DNA of 64,000 bases from Microbacteriaceae bacterium 3FA27C10 (GTDB lineage: Bacteria > Actinomycetota > Actinomycetes > Actinomycetales > Microbacteriaceae): assembly GCA_005502775.1 (NCBI GenBank), contig SCNI01000014.1, forward strand, positions 1 to 64,000, read 5' to 3'. The translations under genes and the position numbers were made by a program. Below are positions 18,128 to 25,996 of this stretch, one piece after another (position 1 is the stretch's first letter; each line of letters opens with the position of its first letter). Under the pieces are notes generated by a model. That model had not been told where the DNA came from and did no database searches. It worked only from the letters and a program-made list of their open reading frames with translations.

Positions 18128-19672
18128 ATGACTTCTCCGTTCTCGTTCGAATCCCTCCTCACCGCCGTCATCGTCGCCGTCGTCGTGATCGTGCTGCTCA
18201 TCGTGCTGGTGACGCTGCTGCGGGGCATCAAGGTGGCCAAGCCCGACGAGGCGATCATCGTCACGAGCCGTCAGAAGGCCGTGAAGCCGGGTGACTCCGC
18301 GCTCGAGGAGACCGAGAACGCGGGGCAGCGGGTGGTGTTCGGCTCGCGCGTGTTCGTGAAGCCGATCGTCGAGGCGCACTTCAAGCTGAGCCTGCGCAGC
18401 CGCCAGCTCAACGTGCAGGCCACGGCCCAGACGAAGGATGCGATCACCATCAAGGTGAACGCCGTCGCCGTGGTGAAGGTGGGCGGCTCGGAGTCGATGG
18501 TGCGCGCCGCCGCGCAGCGCTTCCTGAACCAGCAGGACCAGATCGAGACCTCCACCGAGGAGGTGCTCTCCGGATCCGTGCGATCGATCGTCGGCCAGCT
18601 GACGGTCACCGAGATCATCACCAACCGGCAGGCGCTGCAGGGCCAGGTGCTCGACGCCGTGCGCGAGTCGCTCGACGTGCAGGGACTGCAGATCGACACC
18701 CTCCAGATCAAGGAGATCGACGACGACAACGGCTACATCCGCGACCTCGGGCGCGCCGAGGCCGCCCGCGTCAAGCAGGTCGCCGAGGTGGCCGAGTCGG
18801 TGGCCCGCCAGGCCTCGGAGGAGGCGCGCATCGCCGCCGACCAGGCCGTCGCCGAGCAGCAGCGCAAGCTCGACCTGCGGAACGCCGAGATCCAGAAGGA
18901 GACCGACAAGGCGCGCGCCGAGGCCTCCGCCGCCAAGCCGCTGGCCGAGGCCATCTCGCAGCAGGAGGTCATCTCGCAGCAGGAGATCACCGCGGGCAAG
19001 CGCGTGGGCCTCCGCAAGCAGGAGCTCGACGCCGAGATCCGGGCCGTGGCCGACGCCGAGGCGTACTCGATCGAGAAGAAGGCGCAGGCGGATGCCGCGT
19101 CCAGCGTGGCCGCCGCGAACGCCGAGCGCGACCGACGCAAGGCGCAGGCCGAGGCGGTCGAGGCGGAGGGCATCGCCGAGCGCAATCGCCGTCGCAGCGC
19201 GGCCGAGGCGCTCGAGGCCGAGGGCGTCGCCGAGAAGAACCGCCGCATCGCCGCCGCCGAGGCACTGCGGGCCGAGGGCGAGGCCGAGGCGAACTCCATC
19301 CGGGTGAAGGGCGCCGCCGAGGCCGAGGCCACCCGGGCGCAGGCGGATGCGCTCGAGGAGCGCGCCGACGACCTGCTGCGGCAGCAGGTGATCGGGCAGC
19401 TGCCCGACATCGTGCGGGCCGCATCCGAGCCGCTCGCCGCCATCTCGAACATGACCATCATCTCCAGCGACGGCCACGGCACCGAGCAGGTCAGCGGCAG
19501 CGTCTCGAGCCAGCTCGCGTCCTCGATGCAGATCGTGAAGGACCTCGTGGGCATCGACATCGCCGAGATCGTGACCGGCCGGGCCACCGGGGCGGCGGCC
19601 GGCCAGGCCTTCGCGGAGCGCGGGGGAGCGGTGGCCGTGCGGCCGAAGGCGAAGGCGACGCCGGCCGAGTGA
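18128..19672 (+). CDS. Flotillin-like SPFH-domain protein
   Basis: Membrane scaffold of 514 residues. One N-terminal helix (about 10-35) is followed by an SPFH/band-7 domain (about 36-210; KPDEAIIVTSRQKAVKPG, then VNAVAVVKVGG) and a long Ala/Glu/Arg heptad-rich coiled coil (about 215-430), ending in a C-terminal domain typical of flotillins (YIRDLGRAEAARVKQVAEVAE earlier; LPDIVRAASEPLAAISNMTIISSDG later). Flotillins organise membrane microdomains and oligomerise through the coil. Ribosome-binding site GAAGGG lies 6 nt before the ATG. No operon partner such as an NfeD-type protein was seen next to it. Confidence 0.9.
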   Translation: MTSPFSFESLLTAVIVAVVVIVLLIVLVTLLRGIKVAKPDEAIIVTSRQKAVKPGDSALEETENAGQRVVFGSRVFVKPIVEAHFKLSLRSRQLNVQATAQTKDAITIKVNAVAVVKVGGSESMVRAAAQRFLNQQDQIETSTEEVLSGSVRSIVGQLTVTEIITNRQALQGQVLDAVRESLDVQGLQIDTLQIKEIDDDNGYIRDLGRAEAARVKQVAEVAESVARQASEEARIAADQAVAEQQRKLDLRNAEIQKETDKARAEASAAKPLAEAISQQEVISQQEITAGKRVGLRKQELDAEIRAVADAEAYSIEKKAQADAASSVAAANAERDRRKAQAEAVEAEGIAERNRRRSAAEALEAEGVAEKNRRIAAAEALRAEGEAEANSIRVKGAAEAEATRAQADALEERADDLLRQQVIGQLPDIVRAASEPLAAISNMTIISSDGHGTEQVSGSVSSQLASSMQIVKDLVGIDIAEIVTGRATGAAAGQAFAERGGAVAVRPKAKATPAE

Positions 19673-19731
19673 CACGGGCCGAGTGACACCGCCCGAGGGA
19701 GCCCGGTCGCCCACCACGGCGAGCGGGCGAG

Positions 19732-19737
19732 TAGCGT
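19732..19737 (+). promoter_or_regulatory. -10 element TAGCGT (leaderless) before the LigD-type polymerase gene
   Basis: TAGCGT ends 6 nt before the ATG at 19744; no ribosome-binding site separates them. Confidence 0.5.
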
Positions 19738-19743
19738 GAGGGC

Positions 19744-20775
19744 ATGGCCAGCGAAGCCGAGGTTCTGGAGATCGACGGTCCGCACGGCGTGCGCGAGGTG
19801 CGGCTCTCGAGCCCGTCGCGGGTGATCTGGCCGGAGCCCGGCATCACGAAGCGCGATCTCGCGGCCTATCTCGTGGCAGTGGCGCCCGCCTTCCTCGCCG
19901 CCAACGGCGACCGCCCGGTCTCGCTCCAGCGCTTCTCCGGCGGCATCGACGGCGAGCAGTTCTTCTCGAAGAATCCGCCCAAGGGAGCGCCCGACTACGT
20001 GCGCGCGGTGCCGGTGGTCTACCCGAGCGGGCGCACGCATCCGCAGCTCGTGCTCGACGAGGCGGCCGCGGTGGTGTGGGCGGCGCAGATGAACACGGTC
20101 GTGTTCCACCCCTGGGCCTCGCGCGCCGAGGCGCCCGACCTCCCCGACGAACTGCGCATCGACCTCGACCCGCAGCCGGGCACCGACTTCGCCGACGCCG
20201 TGCCGGTCGCCCTCGCGCTGCGCGCGCTGCTCGCCGAGGCCGGGCTCACCGCCTTCGTGAAGACCTCCGGCAACCGGGGGCTGCACGTGTTCGCGCCCAT
20301 CGAGCCCACGCACGAGTTCCTCGAGGTGAGGCACGCCGTCATCGCCGCCGCCCGCGAACTCGAACGCCGGATGCCCGATGCGGTCACCACCCACTGGTGG
20401 AAGGAGGAGCGTGGCCGGCGCGTGTTCGTGGACTTCAACCAGGCCAACCGCGACCGCACCATGGCCGGCGCCTACAGCCCGCGCGCTCTCGCGCACGCCC
20501 CGGTGTCGTGCCCCCTGGCCTGGGAGGAGCTGGAGGGCGCCGACCCGGCGGCCTTCACGATCCTCACCGTCCCGGAGCGGCTGGACGTGACGGGCGACCC
20601 CTGGGCAAGCCTGCACGACTCGCCCGGAACGATCGACGTGCTGCTCGGCTGGTGGGAGCGCGATCTGGCCTCCGGACTCGGCGAGCTGCCCTTTCCGCCC
20701 GACTTCCCGAAGATGCCCGGGGAGCCACCGCGGGTGCAGCCGAGCCGGGCACGGAAGCCCGATCGACAGATGTAG
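19744..20775 (+). CDS. Stand-alone LigD-type polymerase/primase domain protein
   Basis: A 343-residue archaeo-eukaryotic-primase-type polymerase as found in LigD of bacterial non-homologous end joining. Motifs: PSRVIWPEPGITKRDLAAYL near residue 25-44, the metal-binding RIDLDPQPGTDF (about 138-149), KTSGNRGLHVFAPI (about 177-190), and VFVDFNQANRDRTMAGAYSPR. No ligase or 3'-phosphoesterase domain is attached, and no Ku or ligase gene is adjacent. It may fill in gaps during repair, using partners encoded elsewhere. Leaderless start at the ATG. Confidence 0.88.
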   Translation: MASEAEVLEIDGPHGVREVRLSSPSRVIWPEPGITKRDLAAYLVAVAPAFLAANGDRPVSLQRFSGGIDGEQFFSKNPPKGAPDYVRAVPVVYPSGRTHPQLVLDEAAAVVWAAQMNTVVFHPWASRAEAPDLPDELRIDLDPQPGTDFADAVPVALALRALLAEAGLTAFVKTSGNRGLHVFAPIEPTHEFLEVRHAVIAAARELERRMPDAVTTHWWKEERGRRVFVDFNQANRDRTMAGAYSPRALAHAPVSCPLAWEELEGADPAAFTILTVPERLDVTGDPWASLHDSPGTIDVLLGWWERDLASGLGELPFPPDFPKMPGEPPRVQPSRARKPDRQM

Positions 20776-20792
20776 CTAGCTAAGCTAGTTAC
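20772..20792 (+). promoter_or_regulatory. Palindromic operator, probably for the MarR regulator
   Basis: Dyad centred on 20782: CTAGCT-A-AGCTAG is a perfect core, extending to GTAG...TTAC with one mismatch per half. It overlaps the stop codon of the preceding gene and lies 30-50 bp upstream of the marR -10 element, a usual place for MarR autoregulation. Confidence 0.55.
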
Positions 20793-20822
20793 GATCCTTT
20801 CGAGCGGAGCCGCGAATCCGTC

Positions 20823-20828
20823 TACAGT
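20823..20828 (+). promoter_or_regulatory. -10 element TACAGT of marR (leaderless)
   Basis: TACAGT ends 7 nt before the ATG at 20836. A weak -35, TTCGAG, lies 18 bp upstream at 20799-20804. Confidence 0.5.
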
Positions 20829-20835
20829 TGGGCGT

Positions 20836-21354
20836 ATGGATGAGGCAGGCGACGACTCGACGTCGAACTTCTGGTACACCACGCAGACCGCTCCCCGCGC
20901 CGCCGTCGACGTGTTGCAGGCCCTCCGGCAGTACCGCAGCGCCGAGGTGCACATGCGTGCCCGCACGCGCCGCACGATGCAGATGGGGGAGAACGACGTG
21001 CTCGCGGTGCGTCACATCATCCGAGGCCGTCAGTCGGGCACGTTTGTGAGCCCGAAAGACCTCGCCGAGGCGCTCGAGATCTCCTCCGCCTCCACCACGA
21101 CCCTGATCGACCGCCTCGAGAAGTCGGGCCACATCCAGCGGCAGCCGCATCCCACCGACCGGCGTGCTCTCATCCTGGTGCCCACGGAGAGCGCCGACCG
21201 CGACGTGCGGGCAGCGCTCGGCGACGCGCACGAGCGGATGCTCCGGGTGGCCGAGGAACTCGGGCCCGAGGAGCGGGCCGTCGTGATCGGCTTCCTCGAG
21301 CGCATGGCCGAGGCCGTCGGCACGGCCCGCGAGGCCGTGCCCGAGCGCCGCTGA
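20836..21354 (+). CDS. MarR-family transcriptional regulator
   Basis: A 172-residue dimeric winged-helix regulator. The DNA-binding region is about residues 70-115 (SPKDLAEALEISSASTTTLIDRLEKSG, then HPTDRRALILVPT forming the wing). Flanking helices at both ends form the dimer interface. The extra N-terminal ~30 residues are polar. A 21-bp dyad upstream is its likely own operator. No transporter or enzyme is divergently transcribed, so its other targets are not evident; it converges with nnrE. Confidence 0.88.
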   Translation: MDEAGDDSTSNFWYTTQTAPRAAVDVLQALRQYRSAEVHMRARTRRTMQMGENDVLAVRHIIRGRQSGTFVSPKDLAEALEISSASTTTLIDRLEKSGHIQRQPHPTDRRALILVPTESADRDVRAALGDAHERMLRVAEELGPEERAVVIGFLERMAEAVGTAREAVPERR

Positions 21355-21394
21355 GGTCTGCTCGCCCGAGGGGCGCTCGTCGAGGGCCGAGCCG

Positions 21395-22114
21395 TCAGCG
21401 GTCGTCGTCGAGCTCGACCGCCGGTGTCATCGCCGCGAGCTCCGGCTCGATGCCGATGGGCACGAGCACGACCTCGCCCGCCAGCTGGCGCCCGCGGCCG
21501 CGGAGCAGGCCCGCCTTGACCCCGCCGAAGGTGACGGTGAGCTGCGCGGGCAGCACGACCTCGTCGGGCGCCTGGCCGCTGTCGGGATCGATGCCGCTGG
21601 GGATGTCGACGGCCACCACGGGAGGCAGCGCCGGCGCCGCGAGCAGCGCTCGCACGACGTCGCGTGCGGCGCCCCGGAGCGCGGGGGAGGATCCGCTCGT
21701 GCCCGAGCCGGCACCCGTGCCGAGGATGCCGTCGACGACCACGTCGTAGGCGACCGCCTGCTGCAGCTCACCGATCAGCCGGGCGTCGGGCTCCCGGAGA
21801 CGCACCCCGGCGGCGACGGCCGCCTGCCGGCCGGCTCCGTGCATCCGTGACCCCACGGCGACGGCGTCCACCTCGATCGACTCCTCGGCTGAGGCTCCCG
21901 CCCCGGATGCCGCCAGCTCTGCTCCGGCGAAGAGCGCGTCGCCGCCGTTGGAGCCCGCGCCCACGAGCAGCAGCACGCGGCCTCGGGCTTCGGGCAGCAG
22001 GCCGCGCAGCTGCTCGGCGAGCGCGTGCGCCGCGCGCGCCATCAGGGGCTCGCCGGCCGCGAGGTGCGGCGCCTCGGCGTCGCGCAGCTGCTGGGCCGTG
22101 TATCCGCGGATCAT
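21395..22114 (-). CDS. nnrE: NAD(P)H-hydrate epimerase
   Basis: Repairs damaged NAD(P)H by epimerising the R form of NAD(P)HX so that the dehydratase can act. The 239 residues form a YjeF N-terminal-type Rossmann domain: GYTAQQLRDAE at the start, LLLVGAGSNGGDALFAGAELA (about residues 42-62), then VVDGILGTGAG and VVAVDIPSGIDPDSG. No fused C-terminal NnrD dehydratase domain is present; it must be encoded elsewhere. Acts in the cytoplasm. Confidence 0.9.
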   Translation of the reverse strand: MIRGYTAQQLRDAEAPHLAAGEPLMARAAHALAEQLRGLLPEARGRVLLLVGAGSNGGDALFAGAELAASGAGASAEESIEVDAVAVGSRMHGAGRQAAVAAGVRLREPDARLIGELQQAVAYDVVVDGILGTGAGSGTSGSSPALRGAARDVVRALLAAPALPPVVAVDIPSGIDPDSGQAPDEVVLPAQLTVTFGGVKAGLLRGRGRQLAGEVVLVPIGIEPELAAMTPAVELDDDR

Positions 22115-22427
22115 GGCTCCATCCTGGCCCCTGGCACGGTCCGGGTGCCCGCGTGGAGAAACCTCTCAGAATGACCCCACATACTTGTAGCTTCAATCGT
22201 TCGCCCGGGGCATCCCGACCATCGGCCCCGCGAGCGCTGCCGCGACATCCTGACGGGATCGCCGCAACCGACACCGACCGTCACCGCCAACTGCTGCGGC
22301 TCCGCGCAGACCTCCTTACCCGGGTCTGCCGGTGTTCCGACGTGCCCGCCCGGGAGCGAGCCGCGCGGCAGGAGTGCCTTCCGTGCGCCTCGTGCGCCGG
22401 CACCCACTGGCCGAACCCTGGGAAAAC
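22115..22427. other. Intergenic region, probable long 5' leader
   Basis: This 313-base stretch contains no supportable gene. It separates nnrE (-) from the lysozyme-like gene (+). It was read for the conserved blocks of the c-di-AMP (ydaO) riboswitch, which often precedes wall hydrolases in actinobacteria; these blocks were not found. The GC-rich stretch at about 22320-22400 could fold, but no defined structure is claimed. Confidence 0.4.
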
Positions 22428-23363
22428 ATGCTCAACGCTCCAGACCGCGCCGCTTCCGGCGGCACCCGCTCCACTGATTCCACCCGCTCCGCTCTCGATC
22501 CCCTCGCCGCCACCGTGCCGGCCGCCTCGCTCCGCCCCCGGCGCCGCCGTTCGAAGGGCCGGGAGGCCATCGCCCCGATCGCCGCCTTCGCGGCCGCGGG
22601 CCTGCTCGTGTCGATCGCGACCTTCGCGCATCCGGCGACCGCGAGCGCCCAGACCGTCTCGGTGGGCACCACCATCGCCTCGAGCCCGGCTGCCACGGTC
22701 TCCGCGGGCGATGACAGCGGCTCCGACGCGAGCACCCGCCTGTTCGAGACCACCCGTGCCCAGGCCGATGCGCGGGCCGCCAAGATCGTCGCCACCGCGG
22801 GCAGCGTGCTCGGCTCGGTGAAGGGCAAGGTCGACACGGCGCCGCTCGTGTCGTCGATCGCCGCTCTGGCGAACTACCCCTACCTCGACACCACCACGGT
22901 GCAGACCCTGACCACGACCGCGCAGGCCGTGACCACCACCGCGCAGGCGCAGGCCGCCGCCGTCGACAAGGCCGCGGCCGATGCCGCTGCTGCCGCTGCG
23001 GCGGCTGCGGCGGCCGCCGCGCAGGCCGCCGCCGACGCGCAGGCGCTCTCGGCCACGCCCGACGGCGCCCGCTCGGTGGCCGCGCAGATGGCCGCCGACC
23101 AGTACGGCTGGGGCTCCGACCAGTTCCAGTGCCTCGACTCGCTCTGGACCAAGGAGTCGGGCTGGAACTACCAGGCCGAGAACGCCGGCAGCGGCGCCTA
23201 CGGCATCGCGCAGTCGCTGCCCGGCAGCAAGATGGCGTCGGTCGCCGACGACTGGGCCACCAACGCGATCACCCAGATCACCTGGGGCCTCGACTACATC
23301 GCGCGCGGCTACGGCACGCCCTGCTCGGCCTGGTCGCACTCGCAGTCGGTCAACTGGTACTGA
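22428..23363 (+). CDS. Secreted lysozyme-like wall hydrolase with Ala-rich stalk
   Basis: A 311-residue secreted protein. After a basic N terminus and a hydrophobic segment (about residues 45-70, ending ATASAQ), it has a Thr/Ala stalk including a long run of alanines (about 180-205) and a C-terminal domain FQCLDSLWTKESGWNYQAENAGSGAYG, IAQSLPGSKM and ITWGLDYIARGYGTPCSAW. This is the lysozyme/transglycosylase-like domain of aggregation-promoting-factor type proteins, with Glu in KESGW as the probable acid. ATG 22428 is chosen as the first Met giving a normal signal region; in-frame codons further upstream exist. Confidence 0.8.
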   Translation: MLNAPDRAASGGTRSTDSTRSALDPLAATVPAASLRPRRRRSKGREAIAPIAAFAAAGLLVSIATFAHPATASAQTVSVGTTIASSPAATVSAGDDSGSDASTRLFETTRAQADARAAKIVATAGSVLGSVKGKVDTAPLVSSIAALANYPYLDTTTVQTLTTTAQAVTTTAQAQAAAVDKAAADAAAAAAAAAAAAAQAAADAQALSATPDGARSVAAQMAADQYGWGSDQFQCLDSLWTKESGWNYQAENAGSGAYGIAQSLPGSKMASVADDWATNAITQITWGLDYIARGYGTPCSAWSHSQSVNWY

Positions 23364-23383
23364 TCCGCCGAGGTCTCCGGTTT

Positions 23384-23440
23384 CTGCAGGAATAGCGGGG
23401 AGCGACGCGAATACGGCGTCGCTCCCCGCTATTCCTGCAG
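23384..23440. repeat. Palindromic repeat copy 2
   Basis: Perfect 25-bp inverted repeat (23384-23408 and 23416-23440) around a 7-nt loop. It shares the CTGCAG edge, the AATA block and the GGAGCGACGC inner block with the palindrome at 10525-10582. It lies 20 bp after the stop of the upstream gene and 20 bp before the next start, so it may terminate transcription. Confidence 0.85.
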
Positions 23441-23460
23441 ATTCGCGTCACGATGGGGAC

Positions 23461-23949
23461 ATGGTCTCCGTTCTGCACGGCGTGCGCTCCGTCGTGGCGC
23501 GATTCTCGCGCTCGCGCTTCTTCCGTCGCGTCGGCCCCACCGTCATGCCGCCGCTCGAGCGCGGCATGGCCTGGCTCACCCGCGGCCGGGTGCCGCTGAG
23601 CGGCCTGCTCGTGCCGTCGCTCGTGCTGCACACCACGGGGGCGAAGTCGGGCCTTCCGCGCGAGACCGCTCTGATGTTCTGCCCCGAGCCGGCCGGCCGG
23701 ATGCTCGTGACGGGCAGCAACTTCGCCGGCGCCGCGCACCCCGCGTGGAGCGCCAACCTGCTCGCGCATCCCGAGGCCTGGGTGAGTCTCCGTGGCCGCC
23801 GCATCGCGGTGCGGGCCGAGCTCGTGGGCGACGACGAGCGGGAGGCGGTCTGGGCCCACATCGAGCGGCAGTGGCCCGGCTACCGGGGCTACGAGCGCGC
23901 ATCCGGTCGCACTCTGCGCATCTTCCGCCTCACGCCCCACCCGGCGTGA
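23461..23949 (+). CDS. Deazaflavin (F420)-dependent nitroreductase-family protein
   Basis: A 162-residue split-barrel flavoprotein of the DDN type. The family pattern LVLHTTGAKSGLPRETALMF (about residues 59-78) binds the cofactor phosphate, followed by GRMLVTGSNFAGAAHPAWSANLLAHPEAWV. Homologues use reduced F420 to reduce quinones or nitro compounds; whether this one does so is inferred. The ATG begins immediately after the palindrome with no clear ribosome-binding site. Confidence 0.82.
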   Translation: MVSVLHGVRSVVARFSRSRFFRRVGPTVMPPLERGMAWLTRGRVPLSGLLVPSLVLHTTGAKSGLPRETALMFCPEPAGRMLVTGSNFAGAAHPAWSANLLAHPEAWVSLRGRRIAVRAELVGDDEREAVWAHIERQWPGYRGYERASGRTLRIFRLTPHPA

Positions 23950-23954
23950 CTTGT

Positions 23955-23960
23955 TAAGCT
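23955..23960 (+). promoter_or_regulatory. -10 element TAAGCT (leaderless) of the phosphatase gene
   Basis: TAAGCT ends 7 nt before the ATG at 23968. It lies just after the stop codon of the preceding gene. Confidence 0.45.
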
Positions 23961-23967
23961 TGCGGGC

Positions 23968-25164
23968 ATGGGGCCCGAAGCAGACGGCAGCGCGCTGAGC
24001 GACACCGACCGCTACGAGCAGCTCCGCGTCGCGGCCGTCGAGCGTCTCGACCTGCTCGACACCCCCGCCGAGGAGCGGTTCGACCGCATCACCCGCATCG
24101 CACGCGAGCTCTTCCACGTGCCGATCGCCGAGATCAACCTCATCGACGACTCCCGGCAGTACACCAAGTCGCCGCAGCCCACGGGCACCGGGGCGAGCAT
24201 CGACCTGATCGACTCGTTCTGCGCCATCACGGTGCAGCAGCCCGACATGATCGTGGTGCCGGATGCCACGAAGGATGCGCGCTTCTCCCGCCGCTCCGCG
24301 GTCTCCGACGAGCGTCACGTGCGCTTCTACGCCGGCCGGCCGCTCAGCCTCGGCGACGACTACCGCGTGGGCACGCTGTGCCTCGTCGACACCGAGACGC
24401 GCGAGTTCGGCGTCGAGCAGCAGCGACTGCTCGATGAGATCGGGCTCTGGGTCGAGCGGGAGCTGCAGGACACCGCCGACCTCGACCGCGCGGCCGAGGT
24501 GCAGCAAGGGCTGCTGCCGAAGGGGCAGCCGAGCTGGCCCGACTACGACGTCGCGGGCGTGTGCCTGCCGGCCAAGAACGTGGGCGGCGACTTCTACGCC
24601 TGGCACGGCTCCGAGACGGGCATCGAGCTCACCCTCGCCGACGTGATGGGCAAGGGAACCGCCGGCGCCATCATGGCCGCCACCGTGCGGTCCGCCTTCC
24701 AGTCGCGCACCGGCGACGACGTCGTGGCGGCCGTGGCCGGGGTCAACCGGCAGCTCGCCGCCGATCTCGGGGTCACGGGCAGCTTCGCCACCCTCTTCCA
24801 CGCGGTCATCGACGTTCCCACCGGCCGGCTCGACTACGCGGATGCGGGCCACGGCCTGACCGTGATCGTGCGCACCGACGGGTCGTTCGAGCGTCTCGAG
24901 GCGACGGGCCTGCCGATCGGCATCGTCGCCGACGGCGACTGGTCGCGCGGAGCGGCGGCGCTCGGACCGGGCGAGAGCCTGGTGTCGTTCACCGACGGCC
25001 TGCTCGACCTCTTCGACGGCTCGCTCGACTCGCTCGGCCCGATCGCGGCGATCGTCACGGCGGCGAGCGGCCCGCACGGCGCCGTCGCCCGCTTCGCCGA
25101 GCTCACCGCAGCGGGCGCGGCCCACGACGACGTGACCGTGGTCGTCGTGACACGGCAGCCCTGA
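23968..25164 (+). CDS. GAF-SpoIIE protein phosphatase (RsbU-like)
   Basis: Signal-controlled PP2C-type phosphatase, 398 residues. A GAF domain (about 25-165; FCAITVQQPDMIVVPDATKD) is joined by a helical linker (ERELQDTADLDRAAEVQQGLLP) to a SpoIIE phosphatase domain (about 175-398) with the metal aspartates in VGGDFYAW, LADVMGKGTAGAI and HDDVTVVVV. It should dephosphorylate a STAS antagonist such as the product at 25611. It converges with the kinase and STAS genes, forming a partner-switching cluster. The GAF ligand or signal is unknown. Confidence 0.9.
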   Translation: MGPEADGSALSDTDRYEQLRVAAVERLDLLDTPAEERFDRITRIARELFHVPIAEINLIDDSRQYTKSPQPTGTGASIDLIDSFCAITVQQPDMIVVPDATKDARFSRRSAVSDERHVRFYAGRPLSLGDDYRVGTLCLVDTETREFGVEQQRLLDEIGLWVERELQDTADLDRAAEVQQGLLPKGQPSWPDYDVAGVCLPAKNVGGDFYAWHGSETGIELTLADVMGKGTAGAIMAATVRSAFQSRTGDDVVAAVAGVNRQLAADLGVTGSFATLFHAVIDVPTGRLDYADAGHGLTVIVRTDGSFERLEATGLPIGIVADGDWSRGAAALGPGESLVSFTDGLLDLFDGSLDSLGPIAAIVTAASGPHGAVARFAELTAAGAAHDDVTVVVVTRQP

Positions 25165-25192
25165 ACGCGCCCGTCCGGCGCGCCCGTCCTGC

Positions 25193-25618
25193 TCAGAGCT
25201 GCGGTTCGCCCGCCTCGCGCGCCCGGCTGATCGACCACACGTTCCGCTCGTCGACCCGCTCGTAGCGCAGCTCGTCGACGAGCGCCTGGATGAGGGCGAT
25301 GCCGCGGCCCGACTCGGACAGCTCGTCGGGCATCTCACGGTCCATCAGAACGATGCCGCCCGCGTCCGCCGTGTCGGTGAGCGAGGCCGAGAGCCCGTTC
25401 TCGTCGGCCGTCACCGAGAGCACGCAGGTGACTCCGCCGTCGCCGGCGGCGTGCTGGATGACGTTCGACGCGAGCTCGATGAGCGCCGTCTCGAACGCCA
25501 TCCGGTCGAACTCGCCCACCTCGGGGTTCTCGGCCCAGACGGTCTCGAGGAACTCGTGCACCGCATCCACGTCGCCGGGCGGCGAACTGAACACCAGACT
25601 CTTGCGTTCCTCACTCAC
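25193..25618 (-). CDS. Anti-sigma-type serine kinase (RsbW-like ATPase)
   Basis: A 141-residue GHKL ATP-binding protein. The N box is ETALIELASNVIQHA (about 44-58), followed by a G1 region TDTADAGG that departs from the usual DxGxG, and a G2 box ESGRGIALI. In partner-switching systems such kinases hold a sigma factor or phosphorylate a STAS protein. The start GTG lies inside the end of the STAS gene (8-nt overlap), so the pair is translationally coupled. No sigma factor gene is adjacent, so the target may be elsewhere or may not be a sigma factor. Confidence 0.87.
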   Translation of the reverse strand: MSEERKSLVFSSPPGDVDAVHEFLETVWAENPEVGEFDRMAFETALIELASNVIQHAAGDGGVTCVLSVTADENGLSASLTDTADAGGIVLMDREMPDELSESGRGIALIQALVDELRYERVDERNVWSISRAREAGEPQL

Positions 25619-25943
25619 GGGCGGCCTCCTCGACGCTGGCGAACGGGGTCAGGATCGTGTCGACGTTGGAGAGCTTCAGCACCATGCTCACCTGGGCGGA
25701 GGGGCTCACGATGCGGAGGTCGCCGCCGGCCTCCCGGGCCGACTTCAGGCAGCTGATCAGGGCGCCGAGCCCGGAGGAGTCCATGAACTGCACACGGCTG
25801 AGGTCGACCACGACCCGCGGGCGCCCCGCCTCGATCGCGCGGGTGACCACCTCGCGCATCGGCGGATCCGACACCATGTTCAGCCGCCCGTCGCCACGCA
25901 CGACGACGGTGTCGTCGCCGAGTGATTCCGTGGAGAACTCCAT
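25611..25943 (-). CDS. STAS-domain anti-sigma factor antagonist
   Basis: A 110-residue single STAS domain (RsbV/SpoIIAA type). The phosphorylation site is in VQFMDSSGLGALIS (about 61-74), and the fold begins VVVRGDGRLNMVSDPPMREVV. When unphosphorylated it should bind the kinase encoded directly downstream; the SpoIIE phosphatase at 23968 should reactivate it. A TTACTT element and GGGGG sequence precede the ATG. First gene of a two-gene unit. Confidence 0.9.
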   Translation of the reverse strand: MEFSTESLGDDTVVVRGDGRLNMVSDPPMREVVTRAIEAGRPRVVVDLSRVQFMDSSGLGALISCLKSAREAGGDLRIVSPSAQVSMVLKLSNVDTILTPFASVEEAARE

Positions 25944-25996
25944 AGACCGTGACCCCCTACAAGTAAGCTGATCCCAGGCTAGCGAAAGGTGGAGAG

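Noticed and set aside
22115-22427. c-di-AMP (ydaO) riboswitch upstream of the lysozyme-like gene
   Set aside because: Suspected from gene context, but the conserved blocks could not be found by reading.
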